Assembly: GCF_040115645.1 (NCBI RefSeq)
Contig: NC_089541.1
Coordinates: forward strand, 7,688,001 to 7,752,000
Origin: Euwallacea fornicatus
Lineage: Eukaryota > Arthropoda > Insecta > Coleoptera > Curculionidae
Length of the DNA stretch: 64,000 bases
Direction: 5' to 3'
Shown: one piece after another, positions 23,109-35,327 of the stretch
How the letters are laid out: each line of letters starts with the position of its first letter
Numbering within the stretch: the first letter of the stretch is position 1
Position numbers and translations under genes: made by a program
The notes under the pieces: generated by a model
The model's database searches: none
Told to the model about the DNA's origin: nothing
The model's input: the letters and a program-made list of their open reading frames with translations, nothing else

Positions 23109-23116
23109 GACGTCAT
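23109..23116. promoter_or_regulatory. Second CRE-type palindrome TGACGTCA
   Basis: A perfect TGACGTCA, 2 kb upstream of the complexin exon in plus coordinates and therefore inside its downstream intron if the gene continues leftward. Chance occurrence cannot be excluded. Confidence 0.25.
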
Positions 23117-23750
23117 CTATGGGATTGGGACTGGAATGTTCAATAAAGATGCAAACTTTAATCAACAAGAAATTGATGTTTTGTTTTGTATCCCTAAGGA
23201 TCGAGTAGCAGGGAAGTTTTTAAAATGATTTTAATTGAATTTTTGTTAAAAGGTTCTGACTCAAGTCCTAAAATAATATCAATTGAAAAACACCACCTGA
23301 ACTACCTCCATAAATAACGACCTCTTAGGTAATTTCGGCTATGGCTCATTTAAAGCTGCGCTCTTGGAGTTTAAACTTGACGTTCGGGCTTCACGAATAA
23401 TGTACTTCACAATCTTGGTGTATAATATGCAGTTATTAAATCGTAATTTTGACACTGCTATCATTCTAAGTTGGAAAGTTACGTGCCTTGACTTCCCATT
23501 TTCTGCCATCTTTTACATAATTCCTAACATTGTTCCTGACATATATACGAGATTTATTATTTCTTCTGTTTGCTTTATTCTCTAAAATTCGCCATTCGTT
23601 AAAACATTTTTTGAGCTCAAAACCCTTCATTTTATTTAATTAAAGTTTAATTAGATTTGGGATATTTTTATACCGGGTAAGCAAACACTTTGTATCACAC
23701 AATTTGTTTACGTATTTGAGGTTTTTCAGGTTTAGATATTTTTTATTATA

Positions 23751-24494
23751 CAGGGTGTTTCCTAATTACAGTACATAACTTCGGGAGCGTATTCTACAGT
23801 TGAAATAAAGGTAATTTTGTTATATAAACTATATCACAAAAATGCTTCGTTGCGGAAATACGGGGTGTGAAAATTTCTTTAAAAAATTACAATTTTTTAA
23901 ATATTTCTGAAACTACTTGAAACATTTTAATGAAATTTAGCAGGGTTTGAGAATTAGCAACGGTGCGTATTTTACGCTAAAAACAGAGGCCGTCGTGTAA
24001 CCAGTGGCGAGCGGTTAGGATAATTGCTGGATATTTTAAAGGAAAAATGTGGTACGCCACTGTTCTTTACCAATATTTTGTTCCTTTTTTACTTATGTGT
24101 TCGATTTGGAAGAAAAAAGGTCCCTTGACTTTTTATCGTAGGACGCGCCGTTTTCGAGGAAATAAATAAAAAATATTCTAGCTTAAATGTAAATTGTACT
24201 ACAAATTTTTTCATTCTTTTTTATTATTCTTAAAAGAAGAAATACTTGTATGAAGATATGAATTGTTTTGTTGTGTACTTGCCTGTTTGGTAGCGAAATT
24301 GTCGACATTTTACTAGTCACCAACACCGTTTATTTATCTGTGCGTAAGACATTAAATTTCAGAGAATAAAATTCTCACACTCTGTATTTCCGCAACGAAG
24401 CATTTTTGTGATATAGTTTATACAACAAAATTACCTTGATTTTAGCTGTAGAATACGCTCCCGAAGTTATGTACCGTACTTAGGAAACACCCTG
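23751..24494. mobile_element. MITE with 125-bp TIRs (TACAGGG group)
   Basis: A 744-bp element with ends CAGGGTGTTTCCTAATTACA and CAGGGTGTTTCCTAAGTACG (complement), flanked by TA at 23749-23750 and 24495-24496. Inverted repeats extend about 125 bp with several mismatches and include ATGCTTCGTTGCGGAAATAC. The centre has no recognisable transposase. The terminal 15 bases match those of the element at 43368, so both probably used related helper transposases. It lies about 600 bp downstream of the complexin exon, within its presumed intron. Confidence 0.87.
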
Positions 24495-24496
24495 TA

Positions 24497-25080
24497 TATT
24501 TGAGGTCTTTAAAATGAATATTTTTCTCGTGGCAATTCTCAAGAGCTTTTGTTATATATCTATCTCTTTATTTGAATTTTTTTTATTTCTTCCTTTATCG
24601 ATTTACGAACACATAATTTGAAACTTCGAGGCATCGATATTTTATCTTTTTTCCTGTAAAAACTTTCAATCTTTAGGAAAAAGTATATCTTTTCTTATTT
24701 TTGCTGCGACATCTCTTTTTTATTGTTCTTTTATGGTTATTTGTATTTGCAATTTTCTGGGGTTCTTGCCCGTCTCGAAATTGCAGAGAAGTTTATCCCT
24801 TCACTTTACATAGATATTGGAGAAATTCTCCTTATAAATTTTCGTATTATTTAGTATAGTGTTTTATTTTCTAGAACACGCTCCAAAGATTCCAAATCAT
24901 TTCAAATCCAGTAAAAAAACTATGGAAGCAAGTATTGGGAGAAAATTTTAATAAATCTCTAAGACTCTAGCCCCTACCTATAAAATTTGATCGATTTAGC
25001 ATTCAATTCGTACAATTTTTAGAACTTTGATCAAACTTCTGGATCTTAATCAAAATCGGTTGTAAATAAAATTATTGATA
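24497..25080. other. Presumed complexin intron, no other feature
   Basis: AT-rich DNA between the MITE and the complexin splice donor. No motif-bearing frame is seen. Confidence 0.5.
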
Positions 25081-25086
25081 ACTTAC

Positions 25087-25151
25087 CTTTAACAGCGCTC
25101 AGTTTATTTCCCACCATTTGTTTCGCTACAAATGCCGCCATAGTTGATTAT
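25087..25151 (-). CDS. cpx: Complexin, first coding exon
   Basis: Reading the minus strand, the acceptor TTTGTTTTCCAG is followed by ten 5' UTR bases and ATG at 25141. The coding part is 55 bases and encodes MAAFVAKQMVGNKLSAVK plus one base, then the donor GTAAGT (25086-25081). This peptide is the conserved N-terminus of insect complexin, the small presynaptic protein that binds the assembled SNARE complex and both clamps and promotes synaptic vesicle fusion. The exon stops just before the acidic linker and central SNARE-binding helix, which must lie in exons to the left. I could not find them in the remaining 25 kb, so the next intron is long. The 5' UTR bases show that at least one noncoding exon lies to the right. 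Confidence 0.88.
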
Positions 25152-26617
25152 CTGGAAAACAAATTTATCACCATGAGTACCTCTGAGTTTAATAAAAGGC
25201 CAAAACTGCCGAAGAAAATAATTTTAAATTTCTTTTAATATTAATAAAATATTATTTGTTCCGTATTGATACACTAAAAGTCAATTATTTAACGCAGAGC
25301 AACATTCTATATAACGTGTTGTTAATTAGTTTATCTACATATATCTATGTCTATAACTCATGACTTAAACCTGTTTATTCGTTCATATAAATAAGTTTAA
25401 TTAGACGACAATATTTGCGCGAAATTCCAAGTACTTATCTTATGCAAACGTTTTTTAATTTTTGTATATTTCAAATCTGGGAGTTAGCAAACCCCCTTAA
25501 AACGTTGAATAAAGCATCATCAAAATCAAATTCTTCCTCGATTTCCTTAAGAAAACATTTCCTTATTATTGTGATCGAAAATTATCCCATCCATCCCCGG
25601 CAAATTAAACACTTTTCATGAACTCCTTTTACGAAAGGGAGCTTTCCACACTGGAAATTAAGCAAACAGGCGAAATTCTCTGTACCTGGCAACCACAAAG
25701 GGGAAGATACATGGTTTTGTGGTCAAAGCACTTAGCGAGACCATTAAAATAATTGCGAGGCACCGAAGACAGAGTTCATGATTTTCTCTAGAAACCCGTT
25801 TTCTTTTGATCCAGGAAATGTGCGTGGTTTAAACTCTGTTAATCGTGAAATCCGATACTAAAAGTGCATCTATCAAAATCTCAGTAAATAGTAGATGCTA
25901 TAAAACAATTTAAAAAAAATCAATGCAGGGTTTGCTTAGATATGAGTTTTAGCTTTTGATTAAATTTGACCCACAAGAGTAATACGTTAAGATGCCTGGG
26001 ACATATCCAGCCATTTAAGCCTACATATGCTAACAAGATCTAAATTGCATTTATGGTTGAAGGGAGGCAAAAGGAAGGTTTTAAGCACTTGCATTTTAAT
26101 TAACCAGTCAACGTATTACACCACTTAGACTGGATTTACGTATTTTATACCAAGCTGGATCTGTGGCAAGTCGTGTGCCAATTTACTGGATCGCTGCAGG
26201 CTGTGAGAATATGGGCCCATAATTACCTAGTATATTGTGTGTGTGCGTTAATGAGAGGTTTGGTTAATTATTTTTGAAATTATTATGAAGAGAAAACCAT
26301 AATACGGTACGCAAATGTAATAAAAACGAACTAACGCTATTTAATATCAACATTAATTTGTGTGTGTTGTAGTAAAATGGTCTGCTCTTTCAACTTTTAT
26401 TGCTGTATCTATTTTTAATTTGTTTTAACTAACTAAACTACTTCCAAACTTTAAATGGTTATTATTATTATTATAATTAAGCAAAATGAAACATCCATCA
26501 TTCCTAATATTGGGGAACATTCAAGACCTTAGCCGTGTTCTTGCTCTAGGGCTTGCAAAGGAGTAACGTTCTTGGTTATGGGTCTCCTTTTCAACATTTC
26601 ACAAATCTGTGTTTGGA

Positions 26618-26619
<2 letters not shown>
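25152..26619. other. Presumed complexin upstream intron, no other feature
   Basis: About 1.5 kb of AT-rich DNA to the right of the exon, i.e. upstream on the complexin strand. No recognisable frame or repeat until the TA microsatellite at 26620. Confidence 0.5.

Positions 26620-26657
<38 letters not shown>
26620..26657. repeat. (TA)n microsatellite
   Basis: An uninterrupted TA tract of about 19 units. The Tc1-like element at 26665 inserted at its right edge; TA repeats resume just after the element at 28214. Confidence 0.95.
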
Positions 26658-26664
<7 letters not shown>

Positions 26665-28213
26665 CAGTAGTGATCAAAATTATAGCAACTTTTTAAAATT
26701 TCAAATAATTTAGACTTAACGGCCTAAATTCAAAATAGGTTTTGAAAATATGATTCTACAATGTCTGCCGATGATAGAAGTACATAACAATAAAAAATAA
26801 TAATTTGTATACAAAAATAAAAAATATATTAATTTCGACCTAGGCAAAAATATAGCAACTTTTCCTAAATAATTATAAAGAGTAATAAAATTTCAATAAA
26901 TTACAAAAGAATTGTTCAATAATAAATATTTTGTATAATACCCTCGCTGCTGAATAACTTCGGCACATATTCGTGGCATTGAATTTATTAAATTGTTGAT
27001 GTAATTGTTATCGCTACTCTTCCAGGCTTCTCGAAGTGCCTGTAATAAATCCTGTAAATTGGAATATGTATTATTCCAAATTTTATTATCCACGTATTCC
27101 CACAAATTTTCTATGGGATTGAGATCGGGAGATTGCGATGGCCAAGCAAGTACTTCTATCATTTCCTCCCTAAACCATCCTGAAACAAGTTTCGATTTAT
27201 GTTTGGAGTCATTATCTTGTTGGAAAATGCTTCTTAGTGGCATGGTTTCTTCAAGATGTGGTTGTAAATGATTTCTGAGGATATCTCGGTACATGAACCG
27301 ATCCGTGGGACCTTCTATTTTGTGAAGCGGACCAATACCAAAACCAGAGAAACAACCCCAAACCATAATTGAAACTCCTCCATGTTTTACGGTTGGTTAA
27401 ACAAACTTCTTTTGCAACCTCGCGCCTTTGGGTGGTCTAACGTATGATGGGCCATCACTTTTAAATATGTTAAATTTGGATTCATCCCTGAAAACTACCA
27501 ATTTCCACTGTTCAGATGACTAGTGTTGGTAATTCTGCGGAAACTGAAGTCGGGCTTTCACGTTCTTCTTAGACAGCAATGGTTTTTTCGCTGGCCGCCT
27601 ACCAAATAATCCCTTTTCCACTAATCTTCTTCTTATGGTCTTGGAACTGATATGAGCTAGGCCCGTTTCTTCTAAATGTGATTTTATGAGTGGATGATAA
27701 AAATGGATTTTTTTGACACATTCGAATTATCCATTTATCAGTTCTTTTTGTAGTTTTCCTTGTGCGTCCTGAATTTTTTTTCAGCTGCTTCACTTCCTGT
27801 TTATCTGAATTTGTAATTAATACGAGATACAATTGACTTATGCACACCCAAACTCATTACAATTTCGCTTTGTCGTTCGCAAGTTTTATATCGCTCAATG
27901 ATAATTTTCCTGATCTCTAATCAGATTGTTTTACCTCGACCCATAATGAAACCATAATATAAAACGTCTTTAAATACACAAGTCTGTAAATCAAGTGAAA
28001 TTTTAAAATTCCAAGAGTTGCTATATTTTTGTTCGGTATTGAAAAAATATGTTTTGATAGTTTCTTATAGGAATTGTTGATATTTTATTTGGATGCATTT
28101 TAAACATCAACGGTTGTGGAAGATAAATAATATAAAAACGTATATTGGGTTCAGCCGCATAGATACATTTTATTTAAAATTTTTAAAAGTTGTTATAATT
28201 ATGACCACTACTG
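26665..28213 (-). mobile_element. Tc1-like element 4, in a TA microsatellite
   Basis: A 1549-bp element with ends CAGTAGTGATCAAAATTATA and CAGTAGTGGTCATAATTATA (complement), flanked by TA repeats on both sides. The inverted repeats are about 38 bp, including the AACTTTTAAAAATTT region. It holds a single transposase pseudogene on the minus strand. Confidence 0.92.
26893..27944 (-). pseudogene. Tc1-like transposase of element 4 (DD34E)
   Basis: The probable start is ATG 27944 (MGRGKTI), followed at once by TGA and then by the HTH segment with RQSEIVMSLGVHKSIVSRI. The frame shifts several times before 27600. Downstream it reads RRRLVEKGLFGRRPAKKP, then FRDESKFNIF (first D), and from 27366 an unbroken stretch with VWGCFSGFGIGPL, IFQQDNDSKH (second D) and SPDLNPIENLWEYV (E). 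It ends past the usual GYYTKY, reading on for several codons to the stop at 26893, so the original stop was probably lost. All three catalytic residues survive but the N-terminal half is broken. Confidence 0.9.
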
Positions 28214-28240
28214 TATATATATATAAAATATTAATATATA

Positions 28241-29264
28241 TGTCGGGGTAACATTAAAAACGCTCTCCATCGTTAACAATTCGAGTATTTAATTATATTA
28301 AATAATGGTAAGGCAAGGCTAACGACTTCACTGCTACCCGACCGCTGCTTTGCCCTTCTGTCTCTTTACCGCCTTCTTCACTTTTTCCAGTCCCCGTGGT
28401 CCTTGCGACCCAAGGGAAAGGTACCTGCTCGTCCTAGTTTCCCACGGACGAAATCCCACACATGGCCCGTTGAGGGATTCCTTCGATAAATGAAACCACG
28501 ACAAAGACACTTTGTTTTACATAAAATGGACTGTATTTAATTTGCACTTATATCAAATAATGAAAGAGTTTTGGTCTAAGTAGGAAGAGGGAGAATGCTT
28601 AATTGGGCGGGTTACACACTACGACTACATACTACATACTACGACTACATACTACATACTACGATTCTGATCACATCTCGACTCCGACGCAGCTTCCACA
28701 CGAAGAAGAGGAAAAGAAGAGAGTAAAAATTACTTCGATTATTTCTTAAGTACTAATCCCGGGGAATTCCAACCAGGGGCGCACCACCACCAAGAACCCT
28801 TACGGGCCATGGCTACGCCGGGTCCCATAACTCGCGGCCTGGGGAACATCTATACTAGTCGCTTTTCTGGGAACATCGCAGGCCCAACAAATTGACCATC
28901 ACAGCAATAGTCCCGACCGAGAAAGCTCCCTTTGACTAACAGCATGTTCCCCAGCCAAAACGTTTTGGCCTGATGGGCCATGTGGTCTGGCACCCAGATG
29001 GTATTCTCCGAATAAGTATCGCCGCACATGGGCGGGACTTAAGGGATAAAATACAAATACATGACAAAACCAAAATTAACAACAATAAACAAAAAACAAA
29101 AGCCAATAACTTAAAGTCCCTAACATGGCCCTTAATTGCGTCGGCAGTAGTGACCTCGTTCGACAGTGCTTTATCTTCAAGATAAACCTGTCAGCCTGCT
29201 CCTCAATCTCATTGCTAATTCAAATTTTCCATTTCTAAACTTAAGAACTAATAAATCTCCGACA
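28241..29264. mobile_element. Probable solo LTR with TATA target duplication
   Basis: A 1024-bp segment starting TGTCGGGGTAACATT and ending AAATCTCCGACA, flanked by TATA on both sides (28237-28240 and 29265-29268). TG...CA ends with a short TGTCGG/CCGACA inverted repeat and a 4-bp duplication are typical of Gypsy-class LTRs. It is clearly more GC-rich than its surroundings and has no coding region with known motifs. It contains a 20-bp tandem repeat at 28618-28664. AATAAA lies close to the right end. Because the flank is itself TA-rich, the target duplication is weak evidence, so a non-LTR explanation is possible. Confidence 0.5.
28618..28664 (+). repeat. 20-bp tandem repeat inside the LTR-like segment
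   Basis: The unit ACTACGACTACATACTACAT occurs twice in perfect tandem, followed by a 7-base partial copy. It has an inner ACTACAT heptamer structure. Such arrays are common in LTR U3 regions. Confidence 0.9.
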
Positions 29265-29268
29265 TATA

Positions 29269-32200
29269 CTATATAAAACAAATGATTTTCATTTCTAGAA
29301 TTATTATAATACTACGGCTTTCCAAGGTGATTTAGGATAGGAATTCCATTATAAGTTTTAAATCTGAATCCCCTGGGATTTCTTCGAATTCGATTACCAG
29401 AATTTCGACAGGAAAGTATTCTCTGTCCGCACAGGGCGTCCAATAATTTTGTTCTGTCCGTTAAACACTACTCATGTTCAACTTTAAACGATCGAAAAAT
29501 ATTTCGGTTGTTAATAGTTTTTTTTTGGCACCATTTATTTATTAGTAACTGAACTTGTAGCAAATAACGTTCGTTTCTTATCTTTCATGATGCTTAAAAC
29601 GAAGTATTTTCTATAGGGAATAGAAAGAGGAAAATAAGTTATTTCTGTTTCCAGCAAAAATTCCTAACAAACTGTTAAATTTTTAACTTAGTTTATGTCA
29701 AATTGTCCATTACTCAACATTGAAATTCTGCATTTACATCCAAAATAAAAACTTTTCCATTCGTTCCTCCACCTACCTCAAAATCCTTTGTTAGCATTCT
29801 CATACCGTACATACCTGAAGCGTTTAAACAAACTTCCGAAGCATGTAAAATCGCTGTCTAAAGTTTCCGAGGAATTTTTAGCCCTCAAAAGAAGGGTGGA
29901 AACACCCAACCATGTTATCTCCTGCTTGTCTGACCTAAAATATGTAAATCGCATTCTCAGTATGTAACACCTGGGACGCGAATTAAAATCTCTGCATTCT
30001 CATGAACTTTGTTGATCGATAGTTCGGTTTGATAGTTTCAAATTGGGCGAAATAAAGGGATTTAAGTTTGGATTCAATACGTCTGGATGTGAAACATTTA
30101 CTGCTGTAAAATCACTTGACTTTCCTTGGAAATTAGATCTTTCGAGACTTTTAGAGACCAACGAAACGCGCATTGGGCGCAAAAAGGGGGTGGGTTTCAA
30201 AGTTTACTGCAGTATTTCAAAGGGCTTTAATAGTAAATCGATTTCAAACAGTGATACTTTAAATTAGTAAGAGAGTATCTCGTAAACAGGGAAAGTTCCG
30301 GAAAAGTCTTGTAGGCCGACTAGGATTATCATAAGTAAAGGAACTTTTTTAAATTGGACAAACTACTGAAGTGCCGATCGAAATGATTAGGGTTGAAGAT
30401 GTTCTAAAGAGTGGGGAAATTAATAATCTACTTTTAAGTTAAATCCACGAGATTTATAAGGCTTTGTAAAAGAATTGTCCAAATCCTCATTGAGAATTTA
30501 AATTGCCAGGGACAAAAATCCGAATACTTTCTTTCAACCGGTGCTAAATAATGTGCTAACTTTGAAGGCGTGAAGTTTTATCACTTGCTCCTGCAATCTG
30601 TTATTGTCCTCTTAAGAGCTAAAAGTTTCATCTTGAACCATGTTCGTTTTCGTTTTACAGCTTCATTGGTGAATATTTTTGAAAAACTGACTTTAATGCC
30701 TTTAGGCGACTTCTTCCTTTCGAACGAGCACTAAAATTTAGCAGTGTTACTGAATAACTTGGACACTAAGATCCAAAACAAATTTACATTTTAAATAGCT
30801 GTCCCTAAATTATCGCGATTGCGAAGCAAATTCTTTTAATTTTACGCTTCAAATAAAGTTTTCGGCGCCATAGAATACAAAGAGGGCAAAACCAAAGTAC
30901 GCCATTCCCTTAAATCTTGAATTCCGACCTTATCCGCCCTTTTTATTATTAATTAAAATGTTTTACATATTACTTCGACGAGAATACCAATTCTGCCACT
31001 TACAAACACGAAAACCGACCGGAATGGAAACGAGGATTTTTTTTCTGGGACAAAAGGGATATAAAAGTTTAATGACGGACTTATGGACTTCATCGATTGC
31101 AGTTATAATCGGTCTCAAACAGGGCGAGCCCTTAATATCAAAGTTCCTGTTGTGGTGCATTTTAAGTGCAAGTAGGAGCTATTGCAAGTGACAGCTATGG
31201 CATTTCGGCCGTAAAAGCCTTTTCTAACAACCTTTATAAAAGGATTTATCCCTCGCTCTTTTTTGATTTATGAGAGTTTTATTAACTTCTCGGAAAATGT
31301 AACCGCTAGTTCGGGCTTCGCGTATACGGACCCCGAGTAGGGTAAGTGCCCTAACTTTATCACGTATTTTTTTTTATCATTTCAAAGTTTTAACATACAC
31401 TTTCCTTCTTAAATAAATGACGGAATTGTAGTTCGTTATTGGAGAGGGAAAATTTTTTTTTTCCCGCTGGTCCAGCGTATGGAAATAAGGAATATAGTGG
31501 CACTACAGTGTAGGCATCCAACACTTTAAGCCACTTCGAGGATGCTGAGCTCATTAAAATTCCCGCTATAATACCCTATATTTCATGTAAACCCCTAGGC
31601 AAAGTCTACATGCGCTAAAAGTTTTATTACAATATAAACCTACACAGCCTTCAGCTTAATGTATGATTTAGTAAAATTACTTTGTGAAAACTCTCGGTTT
31701 GCTCTGCAGACCAAGGGTTTTTTTATCGCACGGTTAATAGTATAGACACTAATTTGGGTCAATTCTCTTGCTTCTAATGAACAGACCTTCGTCAAAGTAA
31801 ATTTGGTTTAGATTATAAACATTTTCTGCCATCTTTGGAGAACTCACAAATTTCTGGAGTGGTTTGATGTTGCAAAAGAAAGTAACTGGTGAATTGCAGT
31901 GGCAATTTGTACTAATGCAATTATGGGAGCAACAGCGTAAGTGCATCAAAATTACCCACACTATTTACATGAATGTTTTGTAAAAATTACGTGAGTTTAT
32001 TAGTGTTGGATATGGGATTTAGAAATAATTTACCACAAAATAGTTTTAATTCTGCTTTTACTAATTGCAGTCAGGAGGCACGCCCGTGTTGTCGCTAACA
32101 AAGTTCTATAAGAACTGACTAAACAAAAGATTAGTGAGATCTCCACCACACTGCAATTAGGGACCAATACTACAGGCGCCCTTTCATTTGTCACCTCGGC

Positions 32201-34249
32201 CATGTGGTTTTCATAAAAGAAAAGGTCTACTTTCAAGTAGATAAATGGAGCTAAAATATCCCATTTTACACTTCGTTCTGTGCAATGCAAAAATAGTCAT
32301 AAATCTAATAAACTTGTCTTTTCCAGTTAGTAAATTAGAAGAGAACGTAAAGACTGTTGAATTTTGGACATGATTGATTTATACCAGAAATCCAACAATT
32401 AGCATATTTTATACGAAAATGCCCAATAAGGAAGGCATCTTTAATAAAATATAAAATTGTCCCGTTCTTTTGGAACACGCCTGTGGTGTAGTGGAATATT
32501 TTTTGAAAACGAAAATTCGCGCTATACGTACAGGTTATACAATTTCTAGTATTTTTGGTTTCACTTTTCCTTACAATTTTGGATATTTTCCATCAGGGAT
32601 CGTTATTAAAGCAAAATATCTATAAAAACCACTGTCAAAATTGAATTTTTACTTGAAATTAATACATTTAACCTTCCGGAAACTTATCGATAGCTAACGG
32701 GGAATTATCGATATCTGCCAGACAATTATCGCTGTAATTTTTCTGAATTTGAAATATTTCAATCGAGGTTCGAGGATGTAATTCGTGAAACTCGTTTTTT
32801 AAATATCGTTCGTCGAACGAGAACGAATCTATCATTTTTGACGCCTTTACATGATACCTAAATTGAAAAATCCATTCATGCAATGCGTGCTCTCGTGCTC
32901 TAATTCAACTTAATTTTCTTTCGTGCTAGTTTTCAAAAAATTATTCATTGCCCTTATATTATCCTTGATAATTTTCTTGTATATTCTTAACCAGAACAAA
33001 GCTTTCTCACTACCCTACGATTTAAGTAAATGTGCAAGCATAAAGCTCAGAAAAAAGAAAATGAGATGTGAGTAAAGTAATAAACTAAAATATTCCTAAG
33101 GGACTTTACTCAAGAATTCTACTTTTTCAGTAGGTTTCCTTGGTAAAAATGAGGCAATTTCTTCAAGGAAAAAGCGGTAAAAATGAACAAGAAATATTCC
33201 TAACATTACAATCCCAATTCTCAATGCGAGACAACAGAGCGTGAACTGTAAAGCTCGCATAATGTTCTTAATTCAGTCCCGAGTTCCCGAAATGTGAGCT
33301 GTTAAACTGAAATATGTAGCTCTTTAAAGTTGCTTCATCTGATTCTCTATTAGGAATAGAATATCTATTTAACTTTACGCACTTTGTTCTTTATCATATA
33401 ATGATTATATTAATATGAAGGTTAGTTTCATATCTAGTTTATGCTATGAAAATAATGTGAGCTTCGTACTTACGTTCCAGAATCCTAACTTTCTGTATTA
33501 ATTTAATTAGCCCGTGCAGTATTTTTATTTCTCCCTTTCCCACTGTTATGCTATCTGCAGAAATTATTGTACCACCGGGGGTAATAACGCATAACTAAAT
33601 TTTACCGGTACTAAAACAAAACACCCTTTGCCCTATTAAGAACTTTAACGCTCCAGTATTCATCACCAATATAAGTAAAGTTCATAATTTAGTTATTTTC
33701 AACAAAAGCCAATAAAAGGAAATTATAACTGTTTCGTCTGTTTGATCAATCAGGTATAAAGAGTGTTGACATTTCGTTAATTTTACGGGGTTCAAGGTAA
33801 TCGATGATAGGAGAAAATAAAACAGAAGATGCGAGTTCGTTTTTGAGCTTTTGGTTCCTAGAAATCGCGCTATGTTTAGTTGTTTCCGACATAGAGGGGA
33901 ATTTTCGAAATCGGTCATTTCGATTCTTCGCTGCATTTCGACTATTCTATTCTTTAAGGTAATTAAAAACTGAAAACGCCTTTTAAAATATTTTTTTTTA
34001 GTAGAAAACAGTGTCGTACTCAAATTTTGGATAACTGTGCAACCGAAATCTATAACACAAACTGCCTAGTAACCATTATCAATTCTTTTTTAATGTAACA
34101 ATAATCGAAATGGTAGGGATAGTCTAAAATGGTCAATTTTCTAAGAAAACTATTAGAGATATGTATATTGCCGGTTCATATCCAAAAAGGCATAAATAAT
34201 AATATCAGTTTTCATACTTTATGATGTAAACGTCTGAACCCATTAAGTA
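29269..34249. other. No gene recognised
   Basis: About 5 kb without a gene or element I can support. Open frames of 60-110 codons occur but show no family motif, no coding-like composition and no matched splice sites. Confidence 0.55.
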
Positions 34250-34251
34250 TA

Positions 34252-34927
34252 CAGGGTGAGTCTTAAGTAATGGGACACAGAGCAACGATGGATTTATGAC
34301 ATAAAAACAATGCAATATAGCTAAATTTATGTTATACCAAAAGTTGATAATAACTAAGGTACAGGGTGCCAAAGTTGAAAAATGAAATCAAATTTTCTTT
34401 TAATATCTCTGGAACAGTTCGTGCTAATTTCACGAAATTTCTTATATAGGGGTTTTTGGAAATGATCAATTCAAATTTATCGACGATTTCGGTGTATCTT
34501 CTAGAGGGTGCCACAATCGACAATTAGGAGTCATTTAAACCATTTAAACTTTTTTGTGCCACGGCGTATGTCATTTTGTCCTCATAAAATTTGTTTCCCT
34601 ACCTTTTCTAGTTAAAAAAGTTATACCTTATTGGTGTCGCTAGGAGCAACGGTTTTCGAGAAATTCAATTAAATAACTTAAATTCCCATTTTTTCTACTT
34701 GTTGACATGTAACAACATAATATTTTTGTATTGTTAAAAAAGCACAAAGATGATATGACAACAATTTAATACCGTAGTTGGTCTTCTATTGATATATTTA
34801 TTTAAGCTCCAAACGAATATTTTAACAATAACTAAAAAATTAGAAATTAAACATATCTTCCTGTGACAATAAATGTTCGACGTGTCCACCATTTACTTGG
34901 ATACATTTCGCAATTCTTTTACAGAAC
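34252..34927 (+). repeat. Left arm of foldback element 2
   Basis: Inverted copy of 35264-35945. Contains the last part of the transposase frame, including the region near GGHVEHLL, read on the minus strand. Confidence 0.87.
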
Positions 34928-35327
34928 GACCTCTTTATTTTAAATAGCAATTGTTCATTTCGAAATAATGTAGCTGCATTTTGAATTTTGTTTCATAATT
35001 TTTCAAGTGAAACGGAAAAAGATTTCATGTAACCCCATACACAAAAGTCCATAGGATTGAAGTCGGGACTCCGTGGGGGCCAGGGTATTTCAAATCCACG
35101 TCCTATACGACGATTGGCAAAACGTGTACTTAAGAAATCCTTCACTGGACGGGAAAAATGTGCGGGTGCGCCATCTTGCAAAAAAACATTACTTGCCTTA
35201 AATTCAGAGGCACATCATCAAGAAGGTTCCCTAGTTCATTTTGGAGGAACTCTAAGTACAGAGTTCTGTAAAAGAATTGCAAAATGTATCCAAGTAAATG
35301 GTGGACACGTCGAACATTTATTGTCAC
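34842..35327 (-). pseudogene. DD41D transposase C-terminal half (inactive)
   Basis: The minus strand from about 35327 reads LYLEFLQNELGNLLDDVPLN and RQVMF, then after a one-base shift LQDGAPAHFSRPVKDFLS (second catalytic D) and WPPRSPDFNPMDFCVWGYMK (third D). Exactly 41 residues separate these two aspartates. A TGA follows SVSLEKL, after which the frame continues with FCKRIAKCIQVNGGHVEHLL in the left arm. The first catalytic D and the DNA-binding region are missing. The C-terminal block closely resembles those at 3741 and 5225, so the three belong to one transposase group. Confidence 0.83.

Larger units (their letters stand above)
19490..23748. other. No gene recognised
   Basis: About 4.3 kb without a recognisable gene or transposon. 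It contains two perfect CRE-type palindromes (19760-19767 and 23109-23116) and a pair of overlapping homeodomain-type palindromes at 22787-22808, listed separately. Open frames are short and motif-free. Confidence 0.55.
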
